Positions 50,435 to 61,576 of a stretch of DNA of 64,000 bases are shown here, one piece after another. Under the pieces are notes generated by a model that saw only the letters and a program-made list of their open reading frames with translations, did no database searches and was not told the DNA's origin. Both the position numbers and the translations under genes were made by a program. Within the stretch, counting starts at the first letter, position 1, and every line of letters starts with the position of its first letter. Source of the DNA: Debaryomyces hansenii CBS767. Its lineage: Eukaryota > Ascomycota > Pichiomycetes > Serinales > Debaryomycetaceae. The stretch spans positions 806,001 to 870,000 of the forward strand of contig NC_006048.2 in the NCBI RefSeq assembly GCF_000006445.2, in the 5' to 3' direction.

Positions 50435-51649
50435 CTATAATTTATATAATTTTGTACCATTCTTGCTGGCTGACATGTAAACATCAAACTCTTTGTCTAG
50501 TATAGAATTCCTATAGTCTTTGCCATGTTTCTCCAATAACTTAGGTTCCTTGTATCTTGTATCGCCGTTTTTCTTGTGAGTTTCGATATTATCGTCAATA
50601 ACCTTTATCAACTCATTCACAACTAAATCGGGGTTCTCACCTATAACTATATGGGTAGAATCTACAATGTCAATCGGTTTAAGTACAGATTGCAAGGCAG
50701 TTCTGGTACTTTTCACCGCTTTTTCCCCAGCGGTATCATTGTCTCCGACGATATGATAAACAGGGGTGGTTATCTTATCAAGCACCTTCATTCCTTGTGG
50801 AATGAAAAGTTGTGCATTGTAATAGCAGATATACTCTTGATTGGAGGGAGTATTCAGATCAATTGTCTTATATTTGCCATTAGTGTTATTTTTTAATTCG
50901 TCGGTAAATTCGTCTTCTAACATGTTAGCCATGACAGTAGAGTCGAATTTCTTGAAGAATGATTCCTTCTTGTAGTGATGCTCTACAACGTCTTTCCAGT
51001 TGGACCCTTCAGGAATGTCAAAATGGCTCTTGATCTTCCCCGATTCATGCCACATATTCAAGACAAACAAATGCAATTCTGCAGTCTCGTTATCCATATA
51101 ACAGACAGGGTTAATAGGAATGCAACAATCGAATAGTTCAGGGTCTAAATAGCAGGTATATAAAGCTTGGAATCCTCCCATAGAATGGCCAACTAAAATA
51201 TTGATCGTATTTTTGGAGAAGAAGTCCTTGGATTCTTGATTCTTTACAATGTCAATTATATCCTTGGATCCATCAATCCAACTATAAACGTACCCAAGTT
51301 TATCTTTGTTAATAGCTGCTGAATCGCCATGGGTTGCAACATCGATGGCTAGGACTGAATTCAATTGATACTCCGATTTCTCTTTGTTTTTAAAATGATT
51401 GTACAATTTGTCAATATGATAATGCCATATTCCTTTATTCATACCATTTCCATGAAGAAAAACTATATTGATTTTCGGTTGGTCTGAAACGTATGACTTT
51501 GTTTTGTATTTTCTATAACAAACATCCAAACGATAATCCTCGGGGTTGTTTGATGGTTGAGAGAGTATTACTGATCCAGGATATCTAGGAAATGCTGCAG
51601 GAACAGTAATTAATTTACTTTCATATAAATCAGAACAGGAAGGTTGCAT
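50435..51649 (-). CDS. Alpha/beta hydrolase, Lpx1-like
   Basis: Product of 404 aa. The fold shows NIVFLHGNGMNKGIWHYHID (oxyanion HGNG), nucleophile elbow VGHSMGG (Ser), a late Asp in HIVGDNDTAG and catalytic His in DSTHIVIGENPD. Length and layout resemble S. cerevisiae Lpx1 (387 aa), a peroxisomal lipase ending in QKL. Here the C-terminus is TKLYKL; YKL is at best a weak PTS1, so peroxisomal import is uncertain. Other alpha/beta hydrolases of CTG-clade yeasts remain possible. It is divergent from RPB11. Confidence 0.75.
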   Translation of the reverse strand: MQPSCSDLYESKLITVPAAFPRYPGSVILSQPSNNPEDYRLDVCYRKYKTKSYVSDQPKINIVFLHGNGMNKGIWHYHIDKLYNHFKNKEKSEYQLNSVLAIDVATHGDSAAINKDKLGYVYSWIDGSKDIIDIVKNQESKDFFSKNTINILVGHSMGGFQALYTCYLDPELFDCCIPINPVCYMDNETAELHLFVLNMWHESGKIKSHFDIPEGSNWKDVVEHHYKKESFFKKFDSTVMANMLEDEFTDELKNNTNGKYKTIDLNTPSNQEYICYYNAQLFIPQGMKVLDKITTPVYHIVGDNDTAGEKAVKSTRTALQSVLKPIDIVDSTHIVIGENPDLVVNELIKVIDDNIETHKKNGDTRYKEPKLLEKHGKDYRNSILDKEFDVYMSASKNGTKLYKL

Positions 51650-52157
51650 TTTTATTACTATTAGAAAAGTGTAGTAAATTTACGAAATCTGGGGCTATTT
51701 TATATCCTAGCGTTCCCATATGCCCTTAAGACGAGCGACCGAGGTTAAAGTTTAATTGCCTTAGATCCGAAATAGAATTAGAAGATAGAATCGCCAGACG
51801 AATAATAAGTCATATGTATAGTAATCGCCTCTATAATATAATAAAATTCTTTAATCAATAAAACCTCAACACATACGGCACTTTAATGACTACAGAATAT
51901 TTACCATGAGATCTGTTGGAAGCTATAATTCTCAATACTTTGAAAGGGGAATCGCACTTGCATTTACCTTGCGAACGCAGCTAGTTGAAGTACAGTACCA
52001 GGATTTTTATTCGCAATTCCGGGTAACATAAAAATGATATTTGATATTACATCAGCACGATATTACCAGACATCGCTAATACAACAGCATTCAAGTAGAC
52101 AGCATCACAGTTTGCCAATAGCATAACATATCCGGTTAAAGATATCTCGAAAACGAC
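51650..52157. other. Divergent promoter Lpx1-like / RPB11
   Basis: AT-rich, no gene. A TATA-like tract (51697-51703) faces the hydrolase gene. I see no clear factor site. Confidence 0.35.
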
Positions 52158-52607
52158 ATGAACGCACCAGATAGATTCGAGCTTTTCATTTTACCAGATG
52201 GAGTGGACAAGTAAGTGCGGATGATTCTTCAAGAGGAGGATAAAATAGCGGATGTAAACATTTGAAAAACCCGATACTAACCCGAATATAGGATTAAGAT
52301 AACTCCCGACACGAAGGTGCCTAATGCAGCATTGATCAAGATTGAAAGGGAGGACCACACTTTGGGAAATTTGATCAGAGCACAATTATTGAAGGATGAA
52401 AGAGTGTTATTCGCCGCTTACAAGGTTGAGCATCCATTATTTGCTAATTTTGTATTGAGAATCCAGACAGAAGACGATTATTCACCTAGAGAAGCATTAA
52501 GGAACGCTTGTTCTGGGTTGATTGGGGAATTGGATGTTATCAAGACAAGATTTAAGGATGAATGGGCACTTAAATCATTGTTGAACAGTAACGACGACGA
52601 CTTTTAG
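52158..52607 (+). CDS. RPB11: RNA polymerase II subunit Rpb11, one intron
   Basis: Exon 1 is 52158-52210 ([17 protein letters not shown] plus two bases of a Lys codon), the intron 52211-52291 (81 nt; GTAAGT, TACTAAC, TAG) and exon 2 52292-52607; the product is 122 aa (S. cerevisiae: 120). The join restores [16 protein letters not shown], and downstream [32 protein letters not shown] and [15 protein letters not shown] are classic Rpb11. It pairs with Rpb3 in the polymerase II assembly platform. The intron splits the first 18 codons from the rest. Confidence 0.97.
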
Positions 52608-52948
52608 AGGATTGGGCGTTTGAAACGGACCAGCCCACAGTGTCAGGCAATCTATAAATGAAATAAGCATCCGCTGACCGCCGAATGTGTATATTAATGT
52701 ATTTATTTCCTTGTTTTGTTTACTTTTCAGACTACTCTTGGTGTACGGTGCAAAGAGAAGCGTAATATAATTGTATATAATGAATTTTTATTATAAATTT
52801 AGGGTTACCGTAGTATGTACTAAATAATACCATATAGTGGAATAAAGATTGAACTGAAAGGGTAGGAGTCGTAATTATAGATCTATGAAATTGGTTTAAT
52901 GCAATGATTTTATAATGCTTGATAAATAAAATTAATTTATAGTATCAG
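52608..52948. other. Convergent spacer RPB11 - CDC5
   Basis: Holds the 3' flanks of RPB11 and CDC5, AT-rich with TATATA-type efficiency elements. No gene seen. Confidence 0.3.
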
Positions 52949-54901
52949 TTACTCTTTGAATGCTTTTCTTTTGATTGCTTCCTTGATGATGGCAATTTTT
53001 TCCAAACAGTTAGGAACCTCAGTGGATGGGAAATCACCGTGCTTTAAAATGAAAATCAAAGGGTGAGTTTGGGTTATGCGGTTAGGTGAAATGTGAGTGA
53101 TAGCTAAACCAGATTTTGAGATGCAAACTTTGTGGTGATCCTTAAAATTAAACTGGAAGTTACCGTTCGTCATTTCAAACATAATATATTCTGAGGTTCT
53201 GGTATAACGTCTCAAGAAGACGGTTTCCTTTCTCTCTTCGTTTTCACTAACCTTGGATAAATTACTATTCATATATTTAGCAAAAAAATCAACAATTTCT
53301 AATTGTCTCTTCACCTGGGATGGTGGATGACTTGATGAGTTTTCTATGCATGTCCACCCTTCGCCTTCATGGTAAATTAATTCAAGAAATCTGCCGGAGC
53401 TGTGTAACTTTAAAAATGTGTTTTCATCATTAAATAATACACCTATGTCATCATTTGTTAATTGGTAAGAAAATCCGTATTTATTCGAATAATCTACCCA
53501 TTTACTGATCAAGGTCGGATTTTCGCAACTTGGCAATTCCATTGTATCTATTCTATCATGCTTCGAATATTCAAGTCTTCTCATATTTTGGTATGTTTCA
53601 AAGCAGATCTGGTTAAGACGTTTGATGGTGGTTGAGTAGGTACTGTTAAAGTTAACCCTTCTTGGCTTACCAAGTTGTGCAGGGTCAACTTCTTGGTATT
53701 TGTTTCTTGTGTCGCCCGGTGATAAAGATTTTGGTAACATAGCCCTAGGTTGTTCAGAATGCAAATCAGATCTTAAAATTTCAACTGGATTCTTGGTCTT
53801 TGGCGTATAAATGCCGCAGCTAGCTTTCGTATTGGTAAAATTAATGGCCGACTGAGCCTTTGAAATATTATCAATACCTTCTGGGGTACCGTTTAAACTT
53901 ATTTCATGAGTCTTATCTGGGAAAGATCCCTTGAACCAATCGTAATTTAAAATCTCATTGATGTTAGGTCTGTGTAATGGGTTTAAACTCAACAAGTCCT
54001 TAATTAAGACTTTAGCCTCTTCTGAAATTGGTTTGTCAACTGGAAAGCTATATTCTGTTTTCTTGATCCTTTCATAGATAACTTGAACATCCTTTGCTTG
54101 GAAAGGTGGTTTTCCGACAAGCAATGCATATAACATAATACCCAAAGCCCAGATATCGACTTCGAAACTGTGGCCTACGTTTTTACCACCTAATACTTCT
54201 GGTGCAATATAGTTTGGTGTTCCACAAATAGTATACTTTCTCGACTCAAGCGATGGTAATATAGAGGCTAAACCAAAATCACCAATCTTTAAATTCATAT
54301 CAGGGTCAAAGAAAACGTTTCCTAACTTCAAATCCCTGTGAATGACTCTTCTCGAATGTAAATATTTAATAGCGCCGACCATTTGAACCATGAAGTATCT
54401 AACTTCAGGTTCTGATACTCTCTTTCTTGTCTTTAATAATTCCATTAACGATTGGTTAGGGCATATTTCTAATAAAATGTATACATTTACATCATCTTCG
54501 AAACAATCAATAAAATTGACGATATTGGAATGCTTTAACGACTTATGAATTTTGATTTCTGATAACAACTTAGTCTTCGTTTTTTCATTCTTAATAGATG
54601 CTTTGGCAACTGTCTTAGCAGCATAGATCTTACCTGAAGAATCTTTCATCTGGAAACAACGGGCAAATCCACCTTCTCCTAAAAATGTTCCACGGCGGTA
54701 ATCTCTACCATTTCTGGTTCTGACGATCGATGGAGGCGTCTTACATAACGCTGATAATTTTTCCTTCTTCTTTTTGGTTTTGACTTCTTCTTGGTTTTCC
54801 TTGTTGTGTCTGACGGGTTTAATTGGTGTGATATTGTTGGCTCTGCTATTTAACTGGCCATTATTCAATGGCTGCAATGGTTGAGTACGAACGGACGACA
54901 T
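52949..54901 (-). CDS. CDC5: Polo-like kinase Cdc5
   Basis: Product of 650 aa (S. cerevisiae: 705). The kinase domain (about 65-325) has GTFLGEGGFARCFQ, the Lys of YAAKTV, HRDLKLGNVFF, GDFGLAS and CGTPNYIAPEVLGG with the activating Thr. Two polo boxes (about 430-640) include WVDYSNKYGFSYQLTNDDIG and HHKVCIS, the His-x-Lys phosphopeptide pincer. It drives mitotic exit, cohesin cleavage and cytokinesis. Upstream, a forkhead-type TTGTTTAC (55224-55231) and a TATA tract (55186-55193) sit about 285-330 bp before the ATG, and the 314 nt up to them contain no minus-strand ATG. A short N-terminal extension is basic. Confidence 0.97.
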   Translation of the reverse strand: MSSVRTQPLQPLNNGQLNSRANNITPIKPVRHNKENQEEVKTKKKKEKLSALCKTPPSIVRTRNGRDYRRGTFLGEGGFARCFQMKDSSGKIYAAKTVAKASIKNEKTKTKLLSEIKIHKSLKHSNIVNFIDCFEDDVNVYILLEICPNQSLMELLKTRKRVSEPEVRYFMVQMVGAIKYLHSRRVIHRDLKLGNVFFDPDMNLKIGDFGLASILPSLESRKYTICGTPNYIAPEVLGGKNVGHSFEVDIWALGIMLYALLVGKPPFQAKDVQVIYERIKKTEYSFPVDKPISEEAKVLIKDLLSLNPLHRPNINEILNYDWFKGSFPDKTHEISLNGTPEGIDNISKAQSAINFTNTKASCGIYTPKTKNPVEILRSDLHSEQPRAMLPKSLSPGDTRNKYQEVDPAQLGKPRRVNFNSTYSTTIKRLNQICFETYQNMRRLEYSKHDRIDTMELPSCENPTLISKWVDYSNKYGFSYQLTNDDIGVLFNDENTFLKLHSSGRFLELIYHEGEGWTCIENSSSHPPSQVKRQLEIVDFFAKYMNSNLSKVSENEERKETVFLRRYTRTSEYIMFEMTNGNFQFNFKDHHKVCISKSGLAITHISPNRITQTHPLIFILKHGDFPSTEVPNCLEKIAIIKEAIKRKAFKE

Positions 54902-56318
54902 ACTTTTTAATTGTTTGTTAGTAGTACTTATGTATCAATTAATACAATATTGAATGTGAAATTATTGTAATGCTGTATTATTATGGAATGATTAGTTGGT
55001 AACGAAAGATTTTTTTTCCTTCGATTAATGCTTCTTCGTTTAGTATTCTTCGTCAGTATGATGTTCTTGACAAGTGCTTCGTATCAATAAACACCTTGAG
55101 GTTGAACTAGATGGTTTATAAGTATCGTAGAAAGTATGTTAATCTCCGTTGGGAACAGAATACCAAAAGAATTTTGGCAAATGAATATATATAAACTATT
55201 TGTGGATTAATTTTCCATATACGTTGTTTACAAAATATCCGCATCGAGTAAAGATAAAATATTTACAAACAAATCGAATTGAGAAATTCCGTTAAATCTA
55301 GTCAATTATACACAAATAACAAATACCAAGAGCCTGTATAATGAATAGGTTAATCCATATATGTTATCCTAAAGCAGATATTTCATAAATGTTGAAGACG
55401 GATATATACATTGTTGATGGCTTGTTTTACATTGCGATAACTCTACATTGCTCATTGAACCTACTAATTACCAATTACTTAATAGATGCGATAGTTTAAT
55501 TGTAGAAATACATTGCTGGCGGTGATTATACTGCTCGATGGTTCCTTTCTTAATATATAATTATTAGTGATCTCTAGTGTATTTAACATGGACATATGTA
55601 ATCGTGGTACACTTAATTTCGCATTTTCCTTATTATTTAACAATTTTTAGAAAACTTCCCCCATTCACCACAACCTTCTTTCATTACTTAATTAATGCAG
55701 TATGTACTATTTTAACATATTTGTGTATCTATTTCTGACTTAGTTGCTAATCGGTGATTATTCCCGTTCATATTTCTAAGTAGATATATGCATCGATCAC
55801 TTATGTATCCCAAAGCGGGTATAAGAACGAACTTCCAAAACCATCATATGGCTTCTTTTATTGTTCCTACTATCTTGCAGGCATTTTCAAACTCATGAAA
55901 CGTGCTGGTTAACATATTGGGAAGGAATTTAATAATAATGATTTAATCGGGAACTGATCTATATTTTCTTGATGAGCTTCAGCTGCATGAACGACAAATT
56001 AGGAAGGTGTATCTAATTGACTATTGTGGAAATCGAGGTTCCAGCATGGATAGGACCTTCCTAAATAGGATGACAATCTTGTTGGAACCCTTACTAAGTC
56101 GAATAAATTGTTCGTTACACAAAAACTAGATGACAGAATAAGGAATGCTAGTAGTGTGAGATTCAAAACACGACAGTTGATTTTTATTTCCAATTGCCCC
56201 AGTTATCAGAAAATGTTGGATGGGTATTCATTTATAGCATTAAATACCTTATACAGGGTAAATATAATTTGATCAGACTAAGCGACAAATATCCAGCATT
56301 TTGTTCCACAACTAATTT
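54902..56318. promoter_or_regulatory. Divergent CDC5 / TOP1 regulatory region
   Basis: On the CDC5 side: an ATG-free leader (54902-55215 on the minus strand), TATA (55186-55193) and a forkhead-type site TTGTTTAC (55224-55231; complement GTAAACAA), as expected for a G2/M gene. On the TOP1 side I see no defined element. A 64-codon minus frame at 56193 looks like a signal peptide but starts with TTG and has no upstream ATG. Confidence 0.5.
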
Positions 56319-58688
56319 ATGATGAGTTCATCGGATGATAATGTTGCCCTTTCAATGATTGACGGAAATATAGATCAGGACGATGATATGCCTTTATCAC
56401 AGATCAGTTCGAAATCGACAGATACGACGTCAGTAGATAGTAATAGCACCGAAGGCCAGAAGCTGGGCTCAAAAAGGAAAGCTAGTTCTCCAACAGGCCA
56501 TAAAGCAAAAAAGGTCAAGAGGTCGAAGAACACAGTTAAGAGTGAAAGTGACGAAGAAAATACGCCTTTAGCATCAACTACTGCTCCTCCTCCTAAGAAA
56601 ACATCCAAGAAGAAGTCTGAGTCAGGAACTGCAAAACCTAGAAATGGTACCAAAAAGTCAAAAGGTGCGAAAAGTACCGGTTCTAACAAGACAGATGCAG
56701 TTAAAAAAGAAGATGAAGTGGCTAAGACTGAGAAAGATCCCAGCTCAACGCGTGAAGATGAAGAAGATGAAGAGAAATACAAATGGTGGGAAGCAGAAGA
56801 TGTTGATGGAGAACAGAAGTGGGAATCATTGGAACATAATGGTGTTATCTTCCCACCTGATTACGAACCGTTACCGTCACACGTCAAATTGTATTACGAT
56901 GGAAAGCCTGTTGATTTACCATTAGAAGCAGAAGAGGTAGCCGGCTTTTTTGGAGCGATGGCGGAGACAGATCATGCCAAGAATCCTACCTTTCAGAAAA
57001 ACTTTTTTGAAGACTTTTGTAAGGTCTTGAAGGATGCAGGTGGCTGTAACGTTAATATCATTGATTTTCACAGAATGGACTTTTCGAAGATGCATGCACA
57101 TTTTGAAATGTTGAGAGATCAGAAAAAGTTATTAAGTAAAGATGAAAAGAAAGCTATTAAGGCCGAAAAAGACAAATTTGAAGAGCCCTATAAGACGTGT
57201 TTATTGAATGGTCATAAGGAACAGGTTGGTAATTTTAGAATTGAGCCTCCTGGGTTATTTAGAGGTAGAGGTGCGCATCCAAAAACCGGCAAATTAAAAA
57301 GAAGAGTCATGCCAGAAGATGTTACCTTGAATTTAAGTGAAGGCTGCAAAATACCCGAACCACCACAAGGACATAAATGGGCAGAAGTGCGTCACGATAA
57401 TACGGTTTCGTGGTTAGCCATGTGGAAAGAGAATATTGCCGATTCTTTCAAGTATGTCAGGTTTGCTGCAAATTCCTCTATTAAGGGTTTGTCTGATTTT
57501 AAGAAATTCGAAACATCAAGAAAATTAAGATATCATATCGATGAAATCAGAAAGGATTATACTAAAATGTTGAAGGATCCATTAATGCAAAATAGGCAGA
57601 TGGCAACAGCTTGTTATCTTATTGATATTTTTGCATTGAGAGCGGGTGGTGAAAAAGGTGACGATGAAGCAGATACTGTTGGTTGTTGTTCATTGAGGTA
57701 CGAACATATTACGTTAAAACCTCCGAATAAAGTCATCTTTGACTTTTTGGGTAAAGATTCTATTAGATTCTATCAAGAGGTTGAAGTTGAGAAACAAGTT
57801 TTCAAGAATTTAAGAATATTCAAAAAGCCACCTAAGCAACCAGGTGATGACTTATTTGATAGGATCTCGCCTCCTTTATTAAATAAGCAATTTCAAAATT
57901 ATATGAAGGGCTTAACTGCTAAAGTTTTCCGTACTTACAATGCCAGTAAGACAATGCAAGACCAATTGGATTTGATTCCAAATGAAGGGACGGTCGCCGA
58001 GAAAGTTGTAAAGTTCAATGCAGCTAATAGAACAGTTGCAATCTTATGTAACCATCAGCGTACGGTTAGTAAAACTCACGGGTCATCTGTTCAAAAGATT
58101 CATGATAAATTGAAGGAATTAGAATGGCACAAAATAAGAACCAAAAAGATGATCTTACAGTTGGAACCAAACTTGAAAACGAAAGACCCAGACTATTTTG
58201 AAGAACTTGATGACTTATCAAAAGAAGATACAGAGCATATACACAGGGCACTCATTGAGAGAGCTAGGGAAGCAGCTCGTAAAAGATTTCAAAGAGAAAA
58301 TGACAAATTGAAAATTGAGGACAAGCCATTATTAACTGAAAAGGATTTAGAAGAAAAGATGGAAAAGGTGAATGAATTAGAAAAGGAATATGCCGAAGAA
58401 TTGAAAACAGGGAAACCTCAGATTAAGAAATCGGTCACAGTTGAGAAATTGAAAAGTCAAGTCGACACGTTGACAAATAGGATATTAAACACCACGTTCC
58501 AGTTGAAAGATAAAGAAGACAATTCAGAAGTTTCTTTGGGTACGTCCAAGATGAATTATATCGACCCTAGATTGACTGTAATGTTTTCTAAGAAGTTCAA
58601 TGTGCCAATTGAAAAGTTATTCACAAAAACCTTGAGAGATAAATTCAATTGGGCCATTGAGTCAGCAGACGAAAATTGGAAGTTCTAA
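56319..58688 (+). CDS. TOP1: DNA topoisomerase I
   Basis: Product of 789 aa (S. cerevisiae: 769). An acidic/basic disordered N-terminus with Lys-rich nuclear signals (about 60-150) precedes the core domain: [72 protein letters not shown] with catalytic Arg, and the [17 protein letters not shown] block; a coiled-coil linker (about 610-715); and a C-terminal domain with the active Tyr747 in [13 protein letters not shown]. It relaxes supercoils with a 3'-phosphotyrosyl intermediate. Two adjacent ATGs open the gene; the first is used. Confidence 0.98.
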   Translation: MMSSSDDNVALSMIDGNIDQDDDMPLSQISSKSTDTTSVDSNSTEGQKLGSKRKASSPTGHKAKKVKRSKNTVKSESDEENTPLASTTAPPPKKTSKKKSESGTAKPRNGTKKSKGAKSTGSNKTDAVKKEDEVAKTEKDPSSTREDEEDEEKYKWWEAEDVDGEQKWESLEHNGVIFPPDYEPLPSHVKLYYDGKPVDLPLEAEEVAGFFGAMAETDHAKNPTFQKNFFEDFCKVLKDAGGCNVNIIDFHRMDFSKMHAHFEMLRDQKKLLSKDEKKAIKAEKDKFEEPYKTCLLNGHKEQVGNFRIEPPGLFRGRGAHPKTGKLKRRVMPEDVTLNLSEGCKIPEPPQGHKWAEVRHDNTVSWLAMWKENIADSFKYVRFAANSSIKGLSDFKKFETSRKLRYHIDEIRKDYTKMLKDPLMQNRQMATACYLIDIFALRAGGEKGDDEADTVGCCSLRYEHITLKPPNKVIFDFLGKDSIRFYQEVEVEKQVFKNLRIFKKPPKQPGDDLFDRISPPLLNKQFQNYMKGLTAKVFRTYNASKTMQDQLDLIPNEGTVAEKVVKFNAANRTVAILCNHQRTVSKTHGSSVQKIHDKLKELEWHKIRTKKMILQLEPNLKTKDPDYFEELDDLSKEDTEHIHRALIERAREAARKRFQRENDKLKIEDKPLLTEKDLEEKMEKVNELEKEYAEELKTGKPQIKKSVTVEKLKSQVDTLTNRILNTTFQLKDKEDNSEVSLGTSKMNYIDPRLTVMFSKKFNVPIEKLFTKTLRDKFNWAIESADENWKF

Positions 58689-58961
58689 TTATTCTTAACT
58701 TAATTACTTATTACAACACACAATATCATGATTGTGCTATAGAGATATAATAAAATGTGTGTGTAATGTTGTTTTGTAATTCAAAAAGAGTAGATAGAAC
58801 GTAGATTTGACCTCAGTATTATTCGATTGCGTGACATATTTTGCAATTATTTACTATAACAATTCTACTAGTGATAATTTTTCGAATAGTCTTAATCATT
58901 TTAGATCTTTATATTGGTTTAATAAAACATATTTCTACATTTCTGAAGCCTTTTGATACTG

Positions 58962-60206
58962 TTACTTTTCTTTCGTTAGATCGAGAGAGGCGTCTTTATA
59001 TGTGTTAGTTTTCTCCTCATAAGCACCAGGATAAAGTTCACGGAAACTTCTTGCATAATCAAAGAAACTCCAATCTCTCTTCTGCCAATTTTCGTTCACA
59101 AGCTGTGTGCCTGCTATTTGCAACGATTTAGCAACCTTCTCGTTTTCATTCCAAACCCTCAAAACGTTATCACCCATTAACAATCGTATCTGACTATCTG
59201 ATGCGTTTAAGTTACCCATGACCTTAATTATCAAGTCCGGATATTTGGACACATCTTCAAGACCCTTTGGACCTTCAGGAATTCCATCGAAATCAGATCC
59301 AAGTCCAACATGTTCCCAACCAATTAATTCAACAACATGCTTTATATGATTTACTGCATCATCTATAATGGCATTTTCGTCACTGTGGGGACTGATAAAC
59401 GAAGGGAAAAAGTTTATGCAAATTACTCCATTATTTTCTTTCAACCTTAACAACACATCGTCCCTTACATTTCTTTCGTTTGGGGTCATAGTATAAGCAG
59501 ACGAATGAGAAAACATTACCGGAGCTTTAGTTATCTCTAATGCATCAAGCATGGTCTTATAACTTACATGAGATAGATCTACCATCATGCCTATTCTGTT
59601 CATTTCTAGGACACAAGATCTTCCAAAGTCAGAAAGACCGTTATCTGGTAAACCAGCAACCACCGAAGAGGCAGCAGTGGCAAATGGGTTGTCACAATTA
59701 TGTGTCAAAGTTATATAACGTACTCCCAACTCGTAATACTTTCTTAATACACTTAGAGAGCTATCCACTTGATGCAATCCTTCAACCCCCATAGAAATAG
59801 CAATTTTCCCATTGGAATAAACATCCATCACTTGCAGAGACATCAGCACCATCTCCAAGTCCTCCAGATAGGAGCTGACTAAACGTGTAACAACATCAAT
59901 TTGTTCCATGGTATCTCTAACTGCACTGTTTGGATTATTGAAGTCTTGATATAAATAATCATCATCCTTGCATTCAATAAAGCAGCTGAAAAATTGTAAT
60001 CCAACCCTGCCTCGTCTGAATTTGCCTAGATCAGTATGACTTTGCAACTTGTCATCAAATTTAAATCTATTTACTGTCTCAAACTCATTATGTAATTGAA
60101 CTCTTAACAAGTAAGGAAAATCATTATGGGTATCGACGATAGGGGTTTCGCTGCTTAGGGTCTCAAATCTTTTGATCAAATCTTCATCAATGTGCTTCCC
60201 TACCAT
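58962..60206 (-). CDS. Peptidase family M19 dipeptidase
   Basis: Product of 414 aa, a renal-dipeptidase-type metallopeptidase. Zinc ligands and surrounding words are intact: DTHNDFP (His, Asp), GVEGLHQV (bridging Glu), LTHNCDNPFA, VDLSHVS, MFSHSSA and GLGSDFDGIP (Asp). The family hydrolyses dipeptides, often with D-residue tolerance; the yeast substrate is unknown. There is no signal peptide or GPI signal, unlike animal members, so a cytosolic location is likely. S. cerevisiae has no obvious orthologue that I recall. The 3' end converges on TOP1. Confidence 0.93.
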   Translation of the reverse strand: MVGKHIDEDLIKRFETLSSETPIVDTHNDFPYLLRVQLHNEFETVNRFKFDDKLQSHTDLGKFRRGRVGLQFFSCFIECKDDDYLYQDFNNPNSAVRDTMEQIDVVTRLVSSYLEDLEMVLMSLQVMDVYSNGKIAISMGVEGLHQVDSSLSVLRKYYELGVRYITLTHNCDNPFATAASSVVAGLPDNGLSDFGRSCVLEMNRIGMMVDLSHVSYKTMLDALEITKAPVMFSHSSAYTMTPNERNVRDDVLLRLKENNGVICINFFPSFISPHSDENAIIDDAVNHIKHVVELIGWEHVGLGSDFDGIPEGPKGLEDVSKYPDLIIKVMGNLNASDSQIRLLMGDNVLRVWNENEKVAKSLQIAGTQLVNENWQKRDWSFFDYARSFRELYPGAYEEKTNTYKDASLDLTKEK

Positions 60207-61576
60207 TTTACCAAATAAAACAGTGACAGATCAAAGAATAGATATTATCAAAAACTTTAAATTTATCTACACCATTCTCATTTTTAACTGAGGATATTAA
60301 TAATAGATCTTATGTTCTTATATTTGTATTACTCCAACATTTAGATTATCAGGATTTTGGGACCTTCGCTTATTTTATTACCAGTTTGGGAATAGACAGT
60401 GCCGTACGTCTAAGATACAAATTGCAAAATGAGAAATATTATAACTAAAATTTATCTACAAAACCATTTAACGTCAAATAATAGAGATGGTTTATAGATA
60501 ACAACGATATATATATTCTGGTAAGTTCTCCACATTGGAATCAATTACCTGATAGCATTAGAACTTTACGTATTTCGAAAGAAGTAGGATACACTTACTT
60601 TGGTTACAAAGAAAAGTAATGTTGGACTAATGTTAGGAGGAGAGCTACTGACCAACTCACATGGGACATTTAGATAGAGTTTAAAAGAGAATTTAAAACT
60701 AAAAATAAATCAATGGTGGCTCTAGGTATCTATATTGGTACAGTGAATACTTTGCATGCTGAGAGTCTAAGAGGAAAGATTGTTGTGGGTCGAATTGAAG
60801 GAGTATTGCTTATGATTATCTATGATTGCGTGAATCAAATACTATGTTTGAATTTAATTTGAAGCGAAAAAACCACCAGAGATTATAAGGACTGTAGCTG
60901 GATTAGTGAGATGACAAGGCGAGAATAGAAAAATAGATTTCACCAGAAAATCGTATTCTAATCCACAACTATGGAGTCGGCGTATTAAATATCAAGCTGG
61001 TCTTGGAATGGCCAACAAAATAACAAGATCGTATTTCAAATTGTAGTAGTTACTTGTTATTTCTCAAATATGCAAGCTAAATAAAATAATATTCTTTACA
61101 TATATTAGAGCTGGAAGTGCAAATAAAGCCGATGAGGTCGAGTTACGTTCAACAATCATAGTAGTAGAAGAAGAAGAAGATAGAATCATTGCTATAGAAA
61201 CATCTAGGAAACATTATTATTGTAGTTCCATAAGAACGCGAATTCGCGAATTTTGGTTATCGCGAGAACGCGTTCTGACCTTTTGGAACCTTCATATACA
61301 CGGTAAATGACAACATGAACACGTATCTATGCAAGGTTTTTACCTTATAGAAGACATATCTATACGTATGTATCGAACACCGAAGGGACAGGTGGGTACA
61401 ATATTCCGATATATTACAAAATAACTGTATATTAGACTTATCATGCATGCAATAAAGTGATACGGGAGCATGGGGCGTTCCAAGTATCAATAAATATTTT
61501 TTATATACTTTTCCTATATGAATTAAAGAAATTCCTCTTAGAATTATAAGGTTATACTTTGTGACGACAGAAAAAT
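60207..61576. promoter_or_regulatory. Long divergent region with palindromic MCB-type cluster
   Basis: No gene is supported in 1.37 kb. Two perfect 12-bp palindromes, CGCGAATTCGCG (61237-61248) and AGAACGCGTTCT (61265-61276), carry ACGCG cores; AGAACGCG is repeated exactly 32 bp apart (61233-61240, 61265-61272) and CGCGA occurs three times. ACGCGT is the MCB site of MBF. The cluster is about 300-345 bp before the membrane-protein gene at 61577. A GAAGAA tract lies at 61165-61178. Confidence 0.55.

Noticed and set aside
54908..54923. TACTAAC and downstream AG in the CDC5 leader (possible 5' UTR intron)
   Set aside because: No GTATGT, GTAAGT or GTACGT donor was found within about 500 nt upstream on that strand, and the branch-to-AG distance is longer than in the other introns.
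55999..56193. Signal-peptide-like 64-codon minus frame
   Set aside because: It begins with TTG and a stop lies just upstream, so there is no ATG to start it.
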